Part shown: piece after piece, positions 13,505 to 19,734 of the stretch | Numbering within the stretch: the first letter of the stretch is position 1 | Layout: every line of letters begins with the position of its first letter | Assembly (NCBI GenBank): GCA_023665245.1 | Contig: JAMPEH010000033.1 | Span: 1-19,734 of the forward strand | Source of the DNA: Muribaculaceae bacterium | GTDB taxonomy: Bacteria; Pseudomonadota; Alphaproteobacteria; Rs-D84 | Length of the DNA: 19,734 nt | Reading direction: 5' to 3' | Position numbers and translations under genes: made by a program | Notes under the pieces: generated by a model | Databases searched by the model: none | Seen by the model: only the letters and a program-made list of their open reading frames with translations | Told to the model about the DNA's origin: nothing

Positions 13505-14239
13505 ATGGGATGCTGGAACGAGACATGCATGCTCTCCCACACGCCCATTTTCTGCGGCGATAAAATTTACGCCGGCCTGATCGCCGTAAAGACCGACGGG
13601 TTCGACGCGACCCACCCTGACGGGCTCTTCACGCCCGTGGCGCCCCTGGTCGAGGCGAGATATGACGACTACGGCCGCCCGGAATGCGTCAGATGCGGGG
13701 ACGCCGTGTTTGACATCTACAAGGGCCTGGAGCTCCAGCGCGTCAGCCCGAAGAACGGGAGGCTGGAAAAGTTCGACCAGGCCGCCGGCGAAACATGCGG
13801 CGACGACATTTTCCAGAACTTGTTTGACGCCGCCCGCCACGACGGGCTTTACCTCATGGACACGGCGCCCATGGGCCACAAGGTCCAGCGGCAGATGTTC
13901 CCGGTCCTGATTTTAGGCCGGTTCTGGGACCTGGCCCAGAAATCCGTCAAAAAGCGCGACCTGTGCTTATCTGGCGCCGTAAAGGACGACGTCACCCTGC
14001 GCACCAGGCTCCCGGAAAAATTCCGGGCCGCCATCCGTGACGGCCGCCTGGATGAACAGGGCGTCATGGTCCCGCATTTAAAGCTCCAGGCCTTCATGGA
14101 CATGTGCCGCATCCCGTGGCACTTCACCTGCGGCTCGGGCAGCCAGGAGGGCTTCACGCCCCAGATGTACGCCCTCGCCGGCGAGGTCCGGAAATACCGG
14201 AACGAGCTCCGGGACCAGCAGGCCATATGGGACAGCTGA
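13505..14239 (+). CDS. MGCWN-family conserved protein of unknown function
   Basis: The protein begins MGCWNETCMLSHTPIFCGD. I recognise this N-terminal signature (MGCWNxTCxLxxxPI) from uncharacterised proteins of large phages and mobile elements; no function is established to my knowledge. The 244 residues include C3, C8, C17 and a CVRCGD pair at 61/64, so a metal site is possible. The middle reads FDAARHDGLYLMDTAPMGHKVQRQ and the C-terminal part is charged and helical (LAGEVRKYRNELRDQQ). It starts four bases after the SCEGH gene and overlaps the glycosyltransferase start by 13 bases, so all three are likely one transcript. Confidence 0.75.
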   Translation: MGCWNETCMLSHTPIFCGDKIYAGLIAVKTDGFDATHPDGLFTPVAPLVEARYDDYGRPECVRCGDAVFDIYKGLELQRVSPKNGRLEKFDQAAGETCGDDIFQNLFDAARHDGLYLMDTAPMGHKVQRQMFPVLILGRFWDLAQKSVKKRDLCLSGAVKDDVTLRTRLPEKFRAAIRDGRLDEQGVMVPHLKLQAFMDMCRIPWHFTCGSGSQEGFTPQMYALAGEVRKYRNELRDQQAIWDS

Positions 14240-15702
14240 AGCGGGCACGCCGGCACGTCCTGCCAGCCATGCTGTCAGCCGCGGCAGCATGGCTGTTCCT
14301 GCTCCTCAGCCCGCTGCACCCGGCACGGCACGGGATCCTGACGACAGACGGCGCCATGTACCAGGCAATGGGCATGTTCATGTCCATGGGGAAACTGCCA
14401 TACGCCGGCTCTTTTGACAACAAAGGCCCGCTCCTGTACTTAATAAACTGGGCAGGGTGGCAGATCCAGCCATATTACGGCGTCTGGCACATCGAGCTGC
14501 TGTCCATGGCAGGGACGGTCATGGCGCTGTATAAAACAGCCTGCCGCGCCTGCCTGTCAGACGGCATTATCCCCGCCGCGGCCGCGGCCTGCGCCATGCT
14601 GGCCTGCGCGCCGCTGTTCCTGGACGGGAACACCTGCGAGGAATACCTGATGCTGCCCATGGCAATAAGCCTTGGCATATTCCTGGAATACGCGCAGCGC
14701 AAGACGGTGGGCATGGCAAAGACGGCCATGTGCGGCGCCTGTTTCGGGGCCGCCCTGCTCCTGAAGTTCAGCGCCGCCGCGCTATGGGCCGTCGGATGCT
14801 GTGCCATCGCGCTGCACTGCCTGGGCCAGAAAAACACAAGGCGGCTCGCCGTTTACGCGGCCTGCTTCGCAGCCGGCGCGGCTGCGGCGGTGCTACCTGC
14901 CGCGATATGGCTTCACGCGAACGGGATCCTGGCACCATGCTGGGACAGCTACGTCATGTTCAACGCGCATTATGCGGCAGGGCCCGAGCACCCGCGGCTG
15001 GCGGCCCTCATCGCGAACATATGGTCGCCGGAATTCCTGCTCGCGGCGGCGATGCTGGCCTGCAAGCACAGGAGAAAATCACTGTCGCCCGCAAACGCGG
15101 CCCTCATATGCGCCATGCTGCTGTCCGCGCTGGTAAACGCGATGCCCGGCCGCATCTCGCCGCACTACCGGCTCGCCATGATGCCGGCCATAGTCATCCG
15201 GATATGCTATTTCCTGTCATCCGCCGGAATGCGGAAACAAATTGCCGGCATCGTGATCATGGCATGTTTTTCCGTGTCCGCAGGCCAGGCCGCAGACGCG
15301 GCCATCCAGACCCTGTCCCAGCAGCCGGACGCCATGCCGTCAACCATGGCGGCGGCCAGCGATATCCTTGCCATAACAGAGCCTGGCGACACAATATCCG
15401 TTTACGGGTACCACAGCGCGCTGTACACGTTATCCGCCAGGACGCACGCGACACGGTATTCCTACCAATTCCCTGTGTCAGACTATGACAGCGGCCTGCT
15501 GCCGGAATATTTCACACAGCTTGCGGCCGAACAGCCCGCGGCCATCATCGTGCAGGAATACCGCCGCGACAGCATGATCGAAAGTTTCCTGGCCCAAAAC
15601 GGGTACGCCGAGCACGCCCGGCATGAGGGGGACTGGGGCTGGTACACGTTCACAATATACGCAAAACCTGAGACAGGAGCGAAAGACAATGCAGAAACAT
15701 GA
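14227..15702 (+). CDS. GT-C-type membrane glycosyltransferase (PMT/ArnT-like)
   Basis: A 491-residue polytopic protein with about ten hydrophobic segments, the first at about 13-30. After it come LTTDGAMYQAMG with D41, where GT-C enzymes keep their catalytic Asp, and SFDNKGPLLYLINW from 62. D-x-K-G-P followed by a hydrophobic helix is the hallmark of PMT/ArnT-like (PMT_2) transferases, which move a sugar from a lipid carrier to a target outside the membrane. The C-terminal 130 residues are soluble and external (GDTISVYGYHSALYTLSARTH). ATG 14227 lies within the MGCWN gene and lacks a strong ribosome site; longer upstream reading would only duplicate the neighbour in another frame. On a mobile element, modifying the cell surface (for example receptor masking) is a likely role. 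Donor and acceptor cannot be told. Confidence 0.8.
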   Translation: MGQLKRARRHVLPAMLSAAAAWLFLLLSPLHPARHGILTTDGAMYQAMGMFMSMGKLPYAGSFDNKGPLLYLINWAGWQIQPYYGVWHIELLSMAGTVMALYKTACRACLSDGIIPAAAAACAMLACAPLFLDGNTCEEYLMLPMAISLGIFLEYAQRKTVGMAKTAMCGACFGAALLLKFSAAALWAVGCCAIALHCLGQKNTRRLAVYAACFAAGAAAAVLPAAIWLHANGILAPCWDSYVMFNAHYAAGPEHPRLAALIANIWSPEFLLAAAMLACKHRRKSLSPANAALICAMLLSALVNAMPGRISPHYRLAMMPAIVIRICYFLSSAGMRKQIAGIVIMACFSVSAGQAADAAIQTLSQQPDAMPSTMAAASDILAITEPGDTISVYGYHSALYTLSARTHATRYSYQFPVSDYDSGLLPEYFTQLAAEQPAAIIVQEYRRDSMIESFLAQNGYAEHARHEGDWGWYTFTIYAKPETGAKDNAET

Positions 15703-16627
15703 GACAGTCGCGAAGACCATCGCCATGGTCTTCCAGAAATCAAGCCAGTTCACGCTCCGGGACGCCTACGCCGCCGTGCCCGACGCCCCGGAGCACTCCG
15801 TCCGGGCCCGCCTGCACGACGGCGTGGCGTCCGGGCAGTTCATCAAGCTCGCCCGTGGGGTCTACGCCGTCGGCTATGCCGAGAACCAGGGCGCCCAATG
15901 TGTCTTATTGCAGGGAGACGGCCGGGACTTAAGCTTCCTGCCGGACAGCTCCGTGGACTGCATCGTCACGGACCACCCGTACGAGATCAGCGGGCAGCTG
16001 AAAGGCGGCAACCGGGACTTTGCCAGCTATGACCTGTTCCAGTACACGCAGGGAGACATGGCTGAAAAATACAGGGTCCTGAAGGACGGGCATTTCCTGG
16101 TCGAGTTCCTGCCGGAAGAGTCGGCCGAGAACTTCGAGTATATCACCCGTGTCAAGCAGATGGCCCTCCAGGCCGGCTTTTTATACTACGCCAAAGTTCC
16201 CTGGGAGAAATCCGGCTTTGTGGCCAACACCGGCCGGAAATCAAAAGACGCCGAGGACGTCTGCTTCTTCACGAAGGGCCGGCCGCGGGCCATGCGCCCG
16301 GACGCCAAGAAGGACAAGGCCGAGCCCGGCGTCCGGCACTTCATGTCCGGGGCGTCCGGCATGCTCCCCACCCGGTTCAGGTACGCCCCTCCGGACAAGA
16401 AATCCCGCATCCACCAGGCCGAGAAGCCGGCCGGACTGCTCCAGGCCATCCTGGACTATGTGACCTACCAGGGCGAATGCGTCCTGGACCAGTTCGCGGG
16501 CTCCGGGAGCACCGGCGAGGCATGCCTGAATTCCGGCCGCGACTGCGTCCTGATCGAGAAATCTTTGGATTTCGTGGCCAGGATCGCTGACAGGCTGGCA
16601 CTGAAAGGGGCTGTGGCGCATGCATGA
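15689..16627 (+). CDS. Winged-helix/DNA methyltransferase fusion (beta-class order, DHPY motif)
   Basis: A 312-residue protein. Residues about 5-62 (TIAMVFQKSSQFTLRDAY, then ARLHDGVASGQFIKLARGVYAVG) form a winged helix like the AbiEi-type DNA-binding domain. The rest is an N6-adenine/N4-cytosine methyltransferase: motif IV VTDHPY at 93-98 comes first, and the AdoMet motif LDQFAGSGSTGEA at 266-278 follows, which is beta-class order. Motif X HQAEKPAGLL precedes it. D-H-P-Y replaces the usual D-P-P-Y. Ribosome site AGGAG is at 15675-15679; the gene overlaps the glycosyltransferase end by 14 bases. No restriction enzyme is recognisable next to it, so an orphan methylase protecting the element or regulating genes is the likeliest role. 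Confidence 0.87.
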   Translation: MQKHETVAKTIAMVFQKSSQFTLRDAYAAVPDAPEHSVRARLHDGVASGQFIKLARGVYAVGYAENQGAQCVLLQGDGRDLSFLPDSSVDCIVTDHPYEISGQLKGGNRDFASYDLFQYTQGDMAEKYRVLKDGHFLVEFLPEESAENFEYITRVKQMALQAGFLYYAKVPWEKSGFVANTGRKSKDAEDVCFFTKGRPRAMRPDAKKDKAEPGVRHFMSGASGMLPTRFRYAPPDKKSRIHQAEKPAGLLQAILDYVTYQGECVLDQFAGSGSTGEACLNSGRDCVLIEKSLDFVARIADRLALKGAVAHA

Positions 16628-16781
16628 CGCGGACCAGAAAGACACGCTTTTCAGCGACCTGGAGCAGGGCCTCGACCCTGTGAAGTACCGGGTCCTCGAC
16701 GGGGACCACGACACCTGCTATATAAAAAACTTAACGACGGGCGCGCATTTCAAGATATCCGTCGAGATCCTGGACGACTGA
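16620..16781 (+). CDS. Small unknown protein, 53 residues
   Basis: It starts at ATG 16620 inside the last codons of the methyltransferase gene, with AAAGGGG nine bases ahead. The sequence begins MHDADQKDTLFSDLEQG and ends in a strand pattern YIKNLTTGAHFKISVEILDD. Codon choice and ribosome site match its neighbours. It is too short to classify. Its tight overlap suggests it is made together with the methyltransferase, so a small regulator of that enzyme is one possibility. Confidence 0.6.
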   Translation: MHDADQKDTLFSDLEQGLDPVKYRVLDGDHDTCYIKNLTTGAHFKISVEILDD

Positions 16782-16802
16782 ACCGGAAAGGAGCGGCACA
16801 AA

Positions 16803-17081
16803 ATGCCCTTTTACAAACCTATCGGCACGCGCGTCAGGCTCATGACCCCGGCAGGCGGCTGTTACGACGGGCTTTCCGGCGTCATAACAGGCTATAAAGA
16901 CGGCCTGCTGAACCCGGTCGGCGACCCTGCCTGCTCGCATTACGCCGTCGTAAAATTTGACGCCCCCGTGGCGGCCAACGCAGGCGAGACCGAGACCATA
17001 TTCCCGTGGAGCCAGGTGTTCGACCCTGGCACGGCAGGGACATACTGGCACCCGATAAAGCCAAAGGCGGCAGGAGCATGA
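16803..17081 (+). CDS. Small SH3-like beta-barrel protein, 92 residues
   Basis: ATG 16803 has AAAGGAG at good spacing. GTRVRLMTPAGGCYDGLSGVITGYKDG followed by HYAVVKFDAP and FPWSQVFDPG gives the strand order of small SH3/KOW-like barrels, with the classic G-x-x-G-x-V-x-G turn. Similar small proteins (DUF4314-like) are frequent on integrative elements of Bacillota, but the match here is by pattern only. Its stop overlaps the next gene's ATG as ATGA at 17078. Role unknown; such barrels usually bind nucleic acid or protein. Confidence 0.65.
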   Translation: MPFYKPIGTRVRLMTPAGGCYDGLSGVITGYKDGLLNPVGDPACSHYAVVKFDAPVAANAGETETIFPWSQVFDPGTAGTYWHPIKPKAAGA

Positions 17082-17308
17082 CCGATCTTGACGCGGCGTG
17101 CCTGCTGAAAGAGCCCAGCGGCCGCAATGCCCAGGGCCTGATGCGCACGCCACAGATGCAGTCTTTCGACACGGTCTTCCAGTGCGCGTTTGGCCACGCC
17201 ATCCGGGCCCTGGAAGAGCGCGCCGGGGCCAAGGACCCCGCGTATGCGAAGAGCCCCAACGGGTCATATTCCATAAACCATGACGACAGAAAGGAGACAC
17301 CCATATGA
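17078..17308 (+). CDS. Small unknown protein, 76 residues
   Basis: Coupled at ATGA 17078-17081, with AGGAG directly upstream. The protein begins MTDLDAACLLKEPSGRNAQG and has one helical stretch (FDTVFQCAFGHAIRALEERAG). The C-terminus (KDPAYAKSPNGSYSINHDD) looks disordered. It overlaps the next small gene by ATGA at 17305. No family is recognised. Confidence 0.6.
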   Translation: MTDLDAACLLKEPSGRNAQGLMRTPQMQSFDTVFQCAFGHAIRALEERAGAKDPAYAKSPNGSYSINHDDRKETPI

Positions 17309-17484
17309 GACAGACATATGCAAGCACGCAGGCCGTGAACAGCCACAGCAGCGGCAATGCCGCCCAGCCCGACAGCCAGGCCGTGCGGGACGAGGCCATG
17401 GCATGCGCCGGCGTGATGGGCTACGACCCCTACGAGGACAGCCGCCTGGACGAGGGAAACCCCTTCGGCGGGGACTGCCTCTGA
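17305..17484 (+). CDS. Small unknown protein, 59 residues
   Basis: It begins at the ATGA overlap 17305-17308, with AAAGGAGA about nine bases ahead. The first 30 residues are Ser/Ala/Gln-rich and probably disordered (STQAVNSHSSGNAAQPDSQ). The second half is acidic (GYDPYEDSRLDEGNPFGG). It ends at TGA 17482-17484. The strong ribosome site and double coupling support a real gene, though its function cannot be stated. Confidence 0.6.
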   Translation: MRQTYASTQAVNSHSSGNAAQPDSQAVRDEAMACAGVMGYDPYEDSRLDEGNPFGGDCL

Positions 17485-17528
17485 CCCATCCACCGGCACG
17501 GTATTATGCATGAAAGGAGGCTGTGCCA
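17485..17528 (+). promoter_or_regulatory. Weak promoter candidate before rarA
   Basis: TATTAT (17502-17507) resembles a -10 box. The best -35 partner is CTGACC (17481-17486) at only 15 bases, four of six matches, so the promoter is weak at best. AAAGGAGG (17513-17520) is the ribosome site for rarA and gives ATG 17529 rather than GTG 17523. Confidence 0.3.
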
Positions 17529-18794
17529 ATGAACGAACCGCTTGCATCAAAGCTGCGCCCGGCCCGCATCGAAGATTACTACGGGCAGCGGCACATCCTG
17601 GCCCAGGGCACGATGCTGCGCCGCATGGTCGAATCCGACCGGGTCGGCAGCATGATCCTGTACGGCCCGCCCGGGACCGGCAAGACCAGCCTGGCCAACG
17701 TCATCGCCAAGACTACCAGCGCGCAATTTCTGGAAATCAACGCGACCACGGCAGGCAAGAAAGACATGCAGGACGCCGTCAAGGACGCGCAGGCCGCCGC
17801 AAAAAGCACCGGCCAGAAGACGATCCTGTTCATCGACGAGATCCACAGGTTCAACAAGGCGCAGCAGGACTTCCTGCTGCCCTTCGTGGAAAACGGGACG
17901 ATAATTCTGATCGGCGCGACCACGGAAAACCCCTTCTTCGAGGTCAACAAGGCGCTGGTCTCCCGCTGCGCCATCTTTGAGCTCAAGCCCGTCGGCACAG
18001 ATGAGATACGGCGGGCCCTGGACGGCGCGCTGGGCTACATCGGGAAACACCGGACTGAATACCCGCCTGTCAGGGCCGGCGGGCCCGTCTTGGACTTTTT
18101 CGCCGAAATGGCCGCCGGCGACGTCCGGCACGCCTATAACGCGCTGGAGCTGGCTGTCCTGAGCACGCCGCCCAGCGAGGACGGCGCCGTCGAGATCACG
18201 CTGGAGATCGCACAGCAGTGCATGCAGCGCAAGCATATCAATTACGATAAAAACGGCGACTCCCATTACGACACGATCAGCGCGTTCATCAAGTCCATGC
18301 GAGGGTCGGACCCGGACGCGGTCCTGTATTACCTGGCAAGGCTGATCTCGGCCGGCGAGGACCCGAAATTCATCGCGAGGCGCATCATGATCCATGCCTG
18401 CGAGGACGTAGGGCTCGCCAACCCCATGGCAATCGTAGTTGCAGAGGCCTGCTGCTCCGCAGCCGAGCGCATCGGCTTCCCGGAGGCGCAGATCATCCTG
18501 GCCGAGGCCGCCCTGTACGTCGCGGCGAGCCCGAAATCAAACTCGTCCGCAGCGTCGATCAGCCGCGCCATGGAGCTTGCCCGGTTCGCCTCCGACCTGG
18601 AGATCCCGAATCATCTGAAAGACGCCCATTACGCGGGCGCCAAGAAATTAAACCGCGGCATCGGCTACAAGTACCCGCACGATTTTGAAGGCCACTGGGT
18701 GCAGCAGGACTACCTGCCTGAAAAGCTCAGGGGCGTCCAGCTGTACATGCGCTGCGAGGCGGACGTCCCGGTATGGCCGGAAAAGCAGGCTTGA
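17529..18794 (+). CDS. rarA: RarA/MgsA-type replication-associated recombination ATPase
   Basis: A 421-residue AAA+ clamp-loader-like ATPase of the RarA/MgsA/WRNIP1 family, which acts at stalled replication forks and binds SSB. It starts with LASKLRPARIEDYYGQ. Walker A is GPPGTGKT at 46-53, Walker B ILFIDEIH at 99-106, sensor 1 ATTENPFFEVN from 130, and the Arg finger region LVSRC at 143-147. The second half has the family signatures YYLARLISAGEDPKFIARR and the C-terminal GYKYPHDF. Length (421) is near the usual 420-450, so the gene is complete. ATG 17529 is chosen on ribosome-site spacing. Its stop codon lies in a hairpin that overlaps the next promoter. RarA is normally a chromosomal housekeeping gene, so a copy among accessory genes suggests a role in the element's own replication. 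Confidence 0.95.
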   Translation: MNEPLASKLRPARIEDYYGQRHILAQGTMLRRMVESDRVGSMILYGPPGTGKTSLANVIAKTTSAQFLEINATTAGKKDMQDAVKDAQAAAKSTGQKTILFIDEIHRFNKAQQDFLLPFVENGTIILIGATTENPFFEVNKALVSRCAIFELKPVGTDEIRRALDGALGYIGKHRTEYPPVRAGGPVLDFFAEMAAGDVRHAYNALELAVLSTPPSEDGAVEITLEIAQQCMQRKHINYDKNGDSHYDTISAFIKSMRGSDPDAVLYYLARLISAGEDPKFIARRIMIHACEDVGLANPMAIVVAEACCSAAERIGFPEAQIILAEAALYVAASPKSNSSAASISRAMELARFASDLEIPNHLKDAHYAGAKKLNRGIGYKYPHDFEGHWVQQDYLPEKLRGVQLYMRCEADVPVWPEKQA

Positions 18795-18804
18795 AACAGC
18801 CTGC
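18785..18804 (+). other. Hairpin containing the rarA stop and a -35 box in its loop
   Basis: GCAGGCT (18785-18791) pairs perfectly with AGCCTGC (18798-18804) around a TGAAAC loop. The loop starts with the rarA stop TGA (18792-18794) and covers most of the -35 hexamer TTGAAA (18791-18796) of the next promoter. No T-run follows, so it is a poor terminator. It may slow upstream polymerase or stabilise the rarA message end. Confidence 0.5.
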
Positions 18805-18819
18805 CCTGCATGCTATAAT
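18791..18819 (+). promoter_or_regulatory. Near-consensus sigma-70 promoter with extended -10
   Basis: TTGAAA (18791-18796) and TATAAT (18814-18819) are 17 bases apart, with TGC directly before the -10. This is the best promoter in the window: a perfect -10 and five of six bases at -35. Transcription would start near 18826. Its layout matches the promoter at 2796-2824 (same 17-base spacer and TGCTATA core), suggesting one sigma factor serves both. Confidence 0.85.
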
Positions 18820-18827
18820 AGAACCGC

Positions 18828-18845
18828 GCATATAATTATATATGC
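18828..18845 (+). promoter_or_regulatory. AT-rich inverted repeat at the transcription start (operator or leader hairpin)
   Basis: GCATATA (18828-18834) and TATATGC (18839-18845) are exact inverted copies around ATTA. They sit just after the predicted start near 18826. That position suits a repressor operator; in RNA it would be a short, weak 5' hairpin. AGGAGG follows at 18856-18861, before ATG 18870. Confidence 0.5.
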
Positions 18846-18869
18846 AGCTTTTGCCAGGAGGAAAGAAAC

Positions 18870-19451
18870 ATGGACAGCTACAGCAGGAAGATCAGCGGGC
18901 TGGTCGACGCGATCCGGCAGAACGGCATCGGGGACGGCCCCATGCAGTTCGACGACATGGATGAGGCCTGCGGGTTCATCAGCGACCGGCTCGACCGGTT
19001 CCCAGCCTACGTCAACTCCGTGGTCCGCATGCAGACCAACATGAACATCTGGACCGCCCAGTACCTCGGCGAGCCAGAGAAGTTCCAGTACCATGTCAAG
19101 CAGGCCGACACGGGGCGCCGCCTCGCGCACGACAGCGCCATCGACAGCATCAACCAGCTGAACCGGCTCTGCGAGAAGCACGGCCTGGACAAGTTCATGG
19201 ACGTGGACACGTCCGACCGGCACGCCTGCGCGGAGGCCATCGGCGATTACGTGAGCGCCATGTACCTGGAAGGGATCGGCGGGCAGCAGCCAGAGAAAGG
19301 CCGGTCCTTCGACCGTGCCGTGGACGCCGTCGAAGGCGCAAAGGCCCCGCTGCCGGAGAAAGGCTCCTACCAGCGCATGATGGCCATGCTCGCAAGGCAG
19401 GACGGATCCGGCACCGTCACGACGCCGCAGCAGGAGACGCCGGCGCCGTGA
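18870..19451 (+). CDS. DUF3232-like protein, 193 residues
   Basis: The core (residues about 40-115) is helical: RLDRFPAYVNSVVRMQTNMNI, then YHVKQADTGRRLAHDSAIDSINQLNRLCEKHG. The pattern D-x-x-R-R-x-A-H-(D/E)-x-x-I-x-S-(I/V)-x-x-L-N-R-L is what I recall of DUF3232, an uncharacterised family of small helical proteins in Bacillota and mobile elements. The assignment is by pattern only. The tail (after about 170) is Pro/Gln/Thr-rich and disordered. ATG 18870 has AGGAGG at 18856-18861 and a near-consensus promoter with a possible operator, so this gene is likely transcribed strongly or under repressor control. Function unknown. Confidence 0.75.
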   Translation: MDSYSRKISGLVDAIRQNGIGDGPMQFDDMDEACGFISDRLDRFPAYVNSVVRMQTNMNIWTAQYLGEPEKFQYHVKQADTGRRLAHDSAIDSINQLNRLCEKHGLDKFMDVDTSDRHACAEAIGDYVSAMYLEGIGGQQPEKGRSFDRAVDAVEGAKAPLPEKGSYQRMMAMLARQDGSGTVTTPQQETPAP

Positions 19452-19476
19452 AAACACACCCAAGGAGGGCACAGCC

Positions 19477-19734
19477 ATGCAAGAAGAACCGACGCTCATA
19501 AAGAACAGGCTCGGCAGGGACTTCGCAGCCTACGTCAGCTACGACCTGCCCGGCACAGGGCCTGTGAAGCTGTGCTACAGCTCCGGGTACCCCGAGGACT
19601 TCGCGGCCGGGAAGCTCAGCGCCGCGAAATTCTCCGCCAGCCTGAAGACCACGATCGACTGCGGGATCCGCGCCGTCGGGTTCCAGATACAGATCGTGCC
19701 GAACCCAGAGGGCCTGACCTACCCGCCAGGCCAC
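19477..19734 (+). CDS. N-terminal fragment of an unknown protein
   Basis: ATG 19477 has AAGGAGGG at good spacing and opens 86 residues without a stop to the window edge. The fragment is beta-rich (FAAYVSYDLPGTGPVKLCYSS, GIRAVGFQIQIVPNPEG). It follows the DUF3232-like gene by 25 bases and probably shares its promoter. I do not recognise a family. Confidence 0.65.
   Translation, partial: MQEEPTLIKNRLGRDFAAYVSYDLPGTGPVKLCYSSGYPEDFAAGKLSAAKFSASLKTTIDCGIRAVGFQIQIVPNPEGLTYPPGH

Noticed and set aside
14413..14441. Perfect TTGACA inside the glycosyltransferase gene
   Set aside because: The hexamer 17 bases downstream (TACTTA) matches a -10 at only two positions; the sequence encodes the conserved SFDNKGP motif.
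1395..16627. A restriction-modification system made of the methyltransferase and the VRR-NUC nuclease
   Set aside because: The genes lie 14 kb apart with no specificity subunit, and stand-alone VRR-NUC proteins are usually replication or recombination nucleases.
1..19734. TTA leucine codons apparently placed only before codons beginning with A, T or G
   Set aside because: TTA followed by a C-initial codon occurs in the RNase HI gene (TTACAG near 705) and in the VRR-NUC gene (TTACGG near 1609), so there is no rule.
1..19734. CRISPR array, tRNA or insertion-sequence ends
   Set aside because: No spaced direct repeats, no cloverleaf-like sequence and no transposase were seen.

Overview
The window is a GC-rich stretch (about 60% or more by eye) packed almost end to end with 35 protein genes, all on the + strand. 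Gaps between genes are mostly under 50 bases. Eleven gene pairs overlap at the stop/start junction, including ATGA overlaps at 1757, 8873, 17078 and 17305 and a TGATG overlap at 12290. Ribosome binding sites are strong AAGGAGG types and the two best promoters match the bacterial sigma-70 consensus, so this is bacterial or bacteriophage DNA. A viroplasmin-domain RNase HI, a DUF3232-like protein and the AGGAGG sites lean towards a Gram-positive (Bacillota-like) host, but the sequence does not settle this. The mix of small orphan genes with a few recognisable enzymes looks like the accessory part of a large mobile element: a big phage, a megaplasmid or an integrative element. No capsid, terminase, portal, integrase, relaxase, replication initiator, tRNA or CRISPR array is present to say which.

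Region 1 (1-4114) has the tail of an unknown gene, RNase HI, an unknown protein, a stand-alone VRR-NUC nuclease, an unknown protein, a four-helix membrane protein, a clear extended -10 promoter (2796-2824), an unknown 237-residue protein and a HAD-family 5'-nucleotidase-like protein. Region 2 (4115-6698) opens with a 98-base spacer holding a long, nearly perfect hairpin. It continues with a SLOG-superfamily (DUF1273/YspA-like) protein 5 bases ahead of a complete, divergent FtsH AAA+ zinc protease, and ends in a perfect 11-bp GC hairpin.

Region 3 (6699-12010) is a run of thirteen mostly unknown small proteins. It includes a guanylate-kinase-like P-loop protein with an unexplained C-terminal half, a two-CxxC protein, and two paralogous proteins (8147-8380 and 11603-12010) that share a domain. 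Region 4 (12011-12719) is an AT-rich leader with a perfect Shine-Dalgarno, a cold-shock protein overlapping an unknown acidic protein, and the best terminator in the window. Region 5 (12720-17484) has a protein with an SCEGH motif, a member of the MGCWN family, a GT-C-type membrane glycosyltransferase, a winged-helix/DNA methyltransferase fusion with a DHPY catalytic motif, and four small proteins.

Region 6 (17485-19734) has a full-length RarA/MgsA clamp-loader-like ATPase, then a near-consensus promoter whose -35 box lies in a hairpin loop and whose start region carries an AT-rich inverted repeat. This drives a DUF3232-like gene, followed by a truncated unknown gene. Taken together, the recognisable genes deal with nucleic acid and nucleotide handling (RNase HI, VRR-NUC, HAD nucleotidase, guanylate-kinase-like protein, RarA, methyltransferase), protein quality control (FtsH), RNA chaperoning (Csp) and cell-surface modification (glycosyltransferase). 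The unknown small genes are the most likely place for undescribed host-takeover or defence/counter-defence functions.
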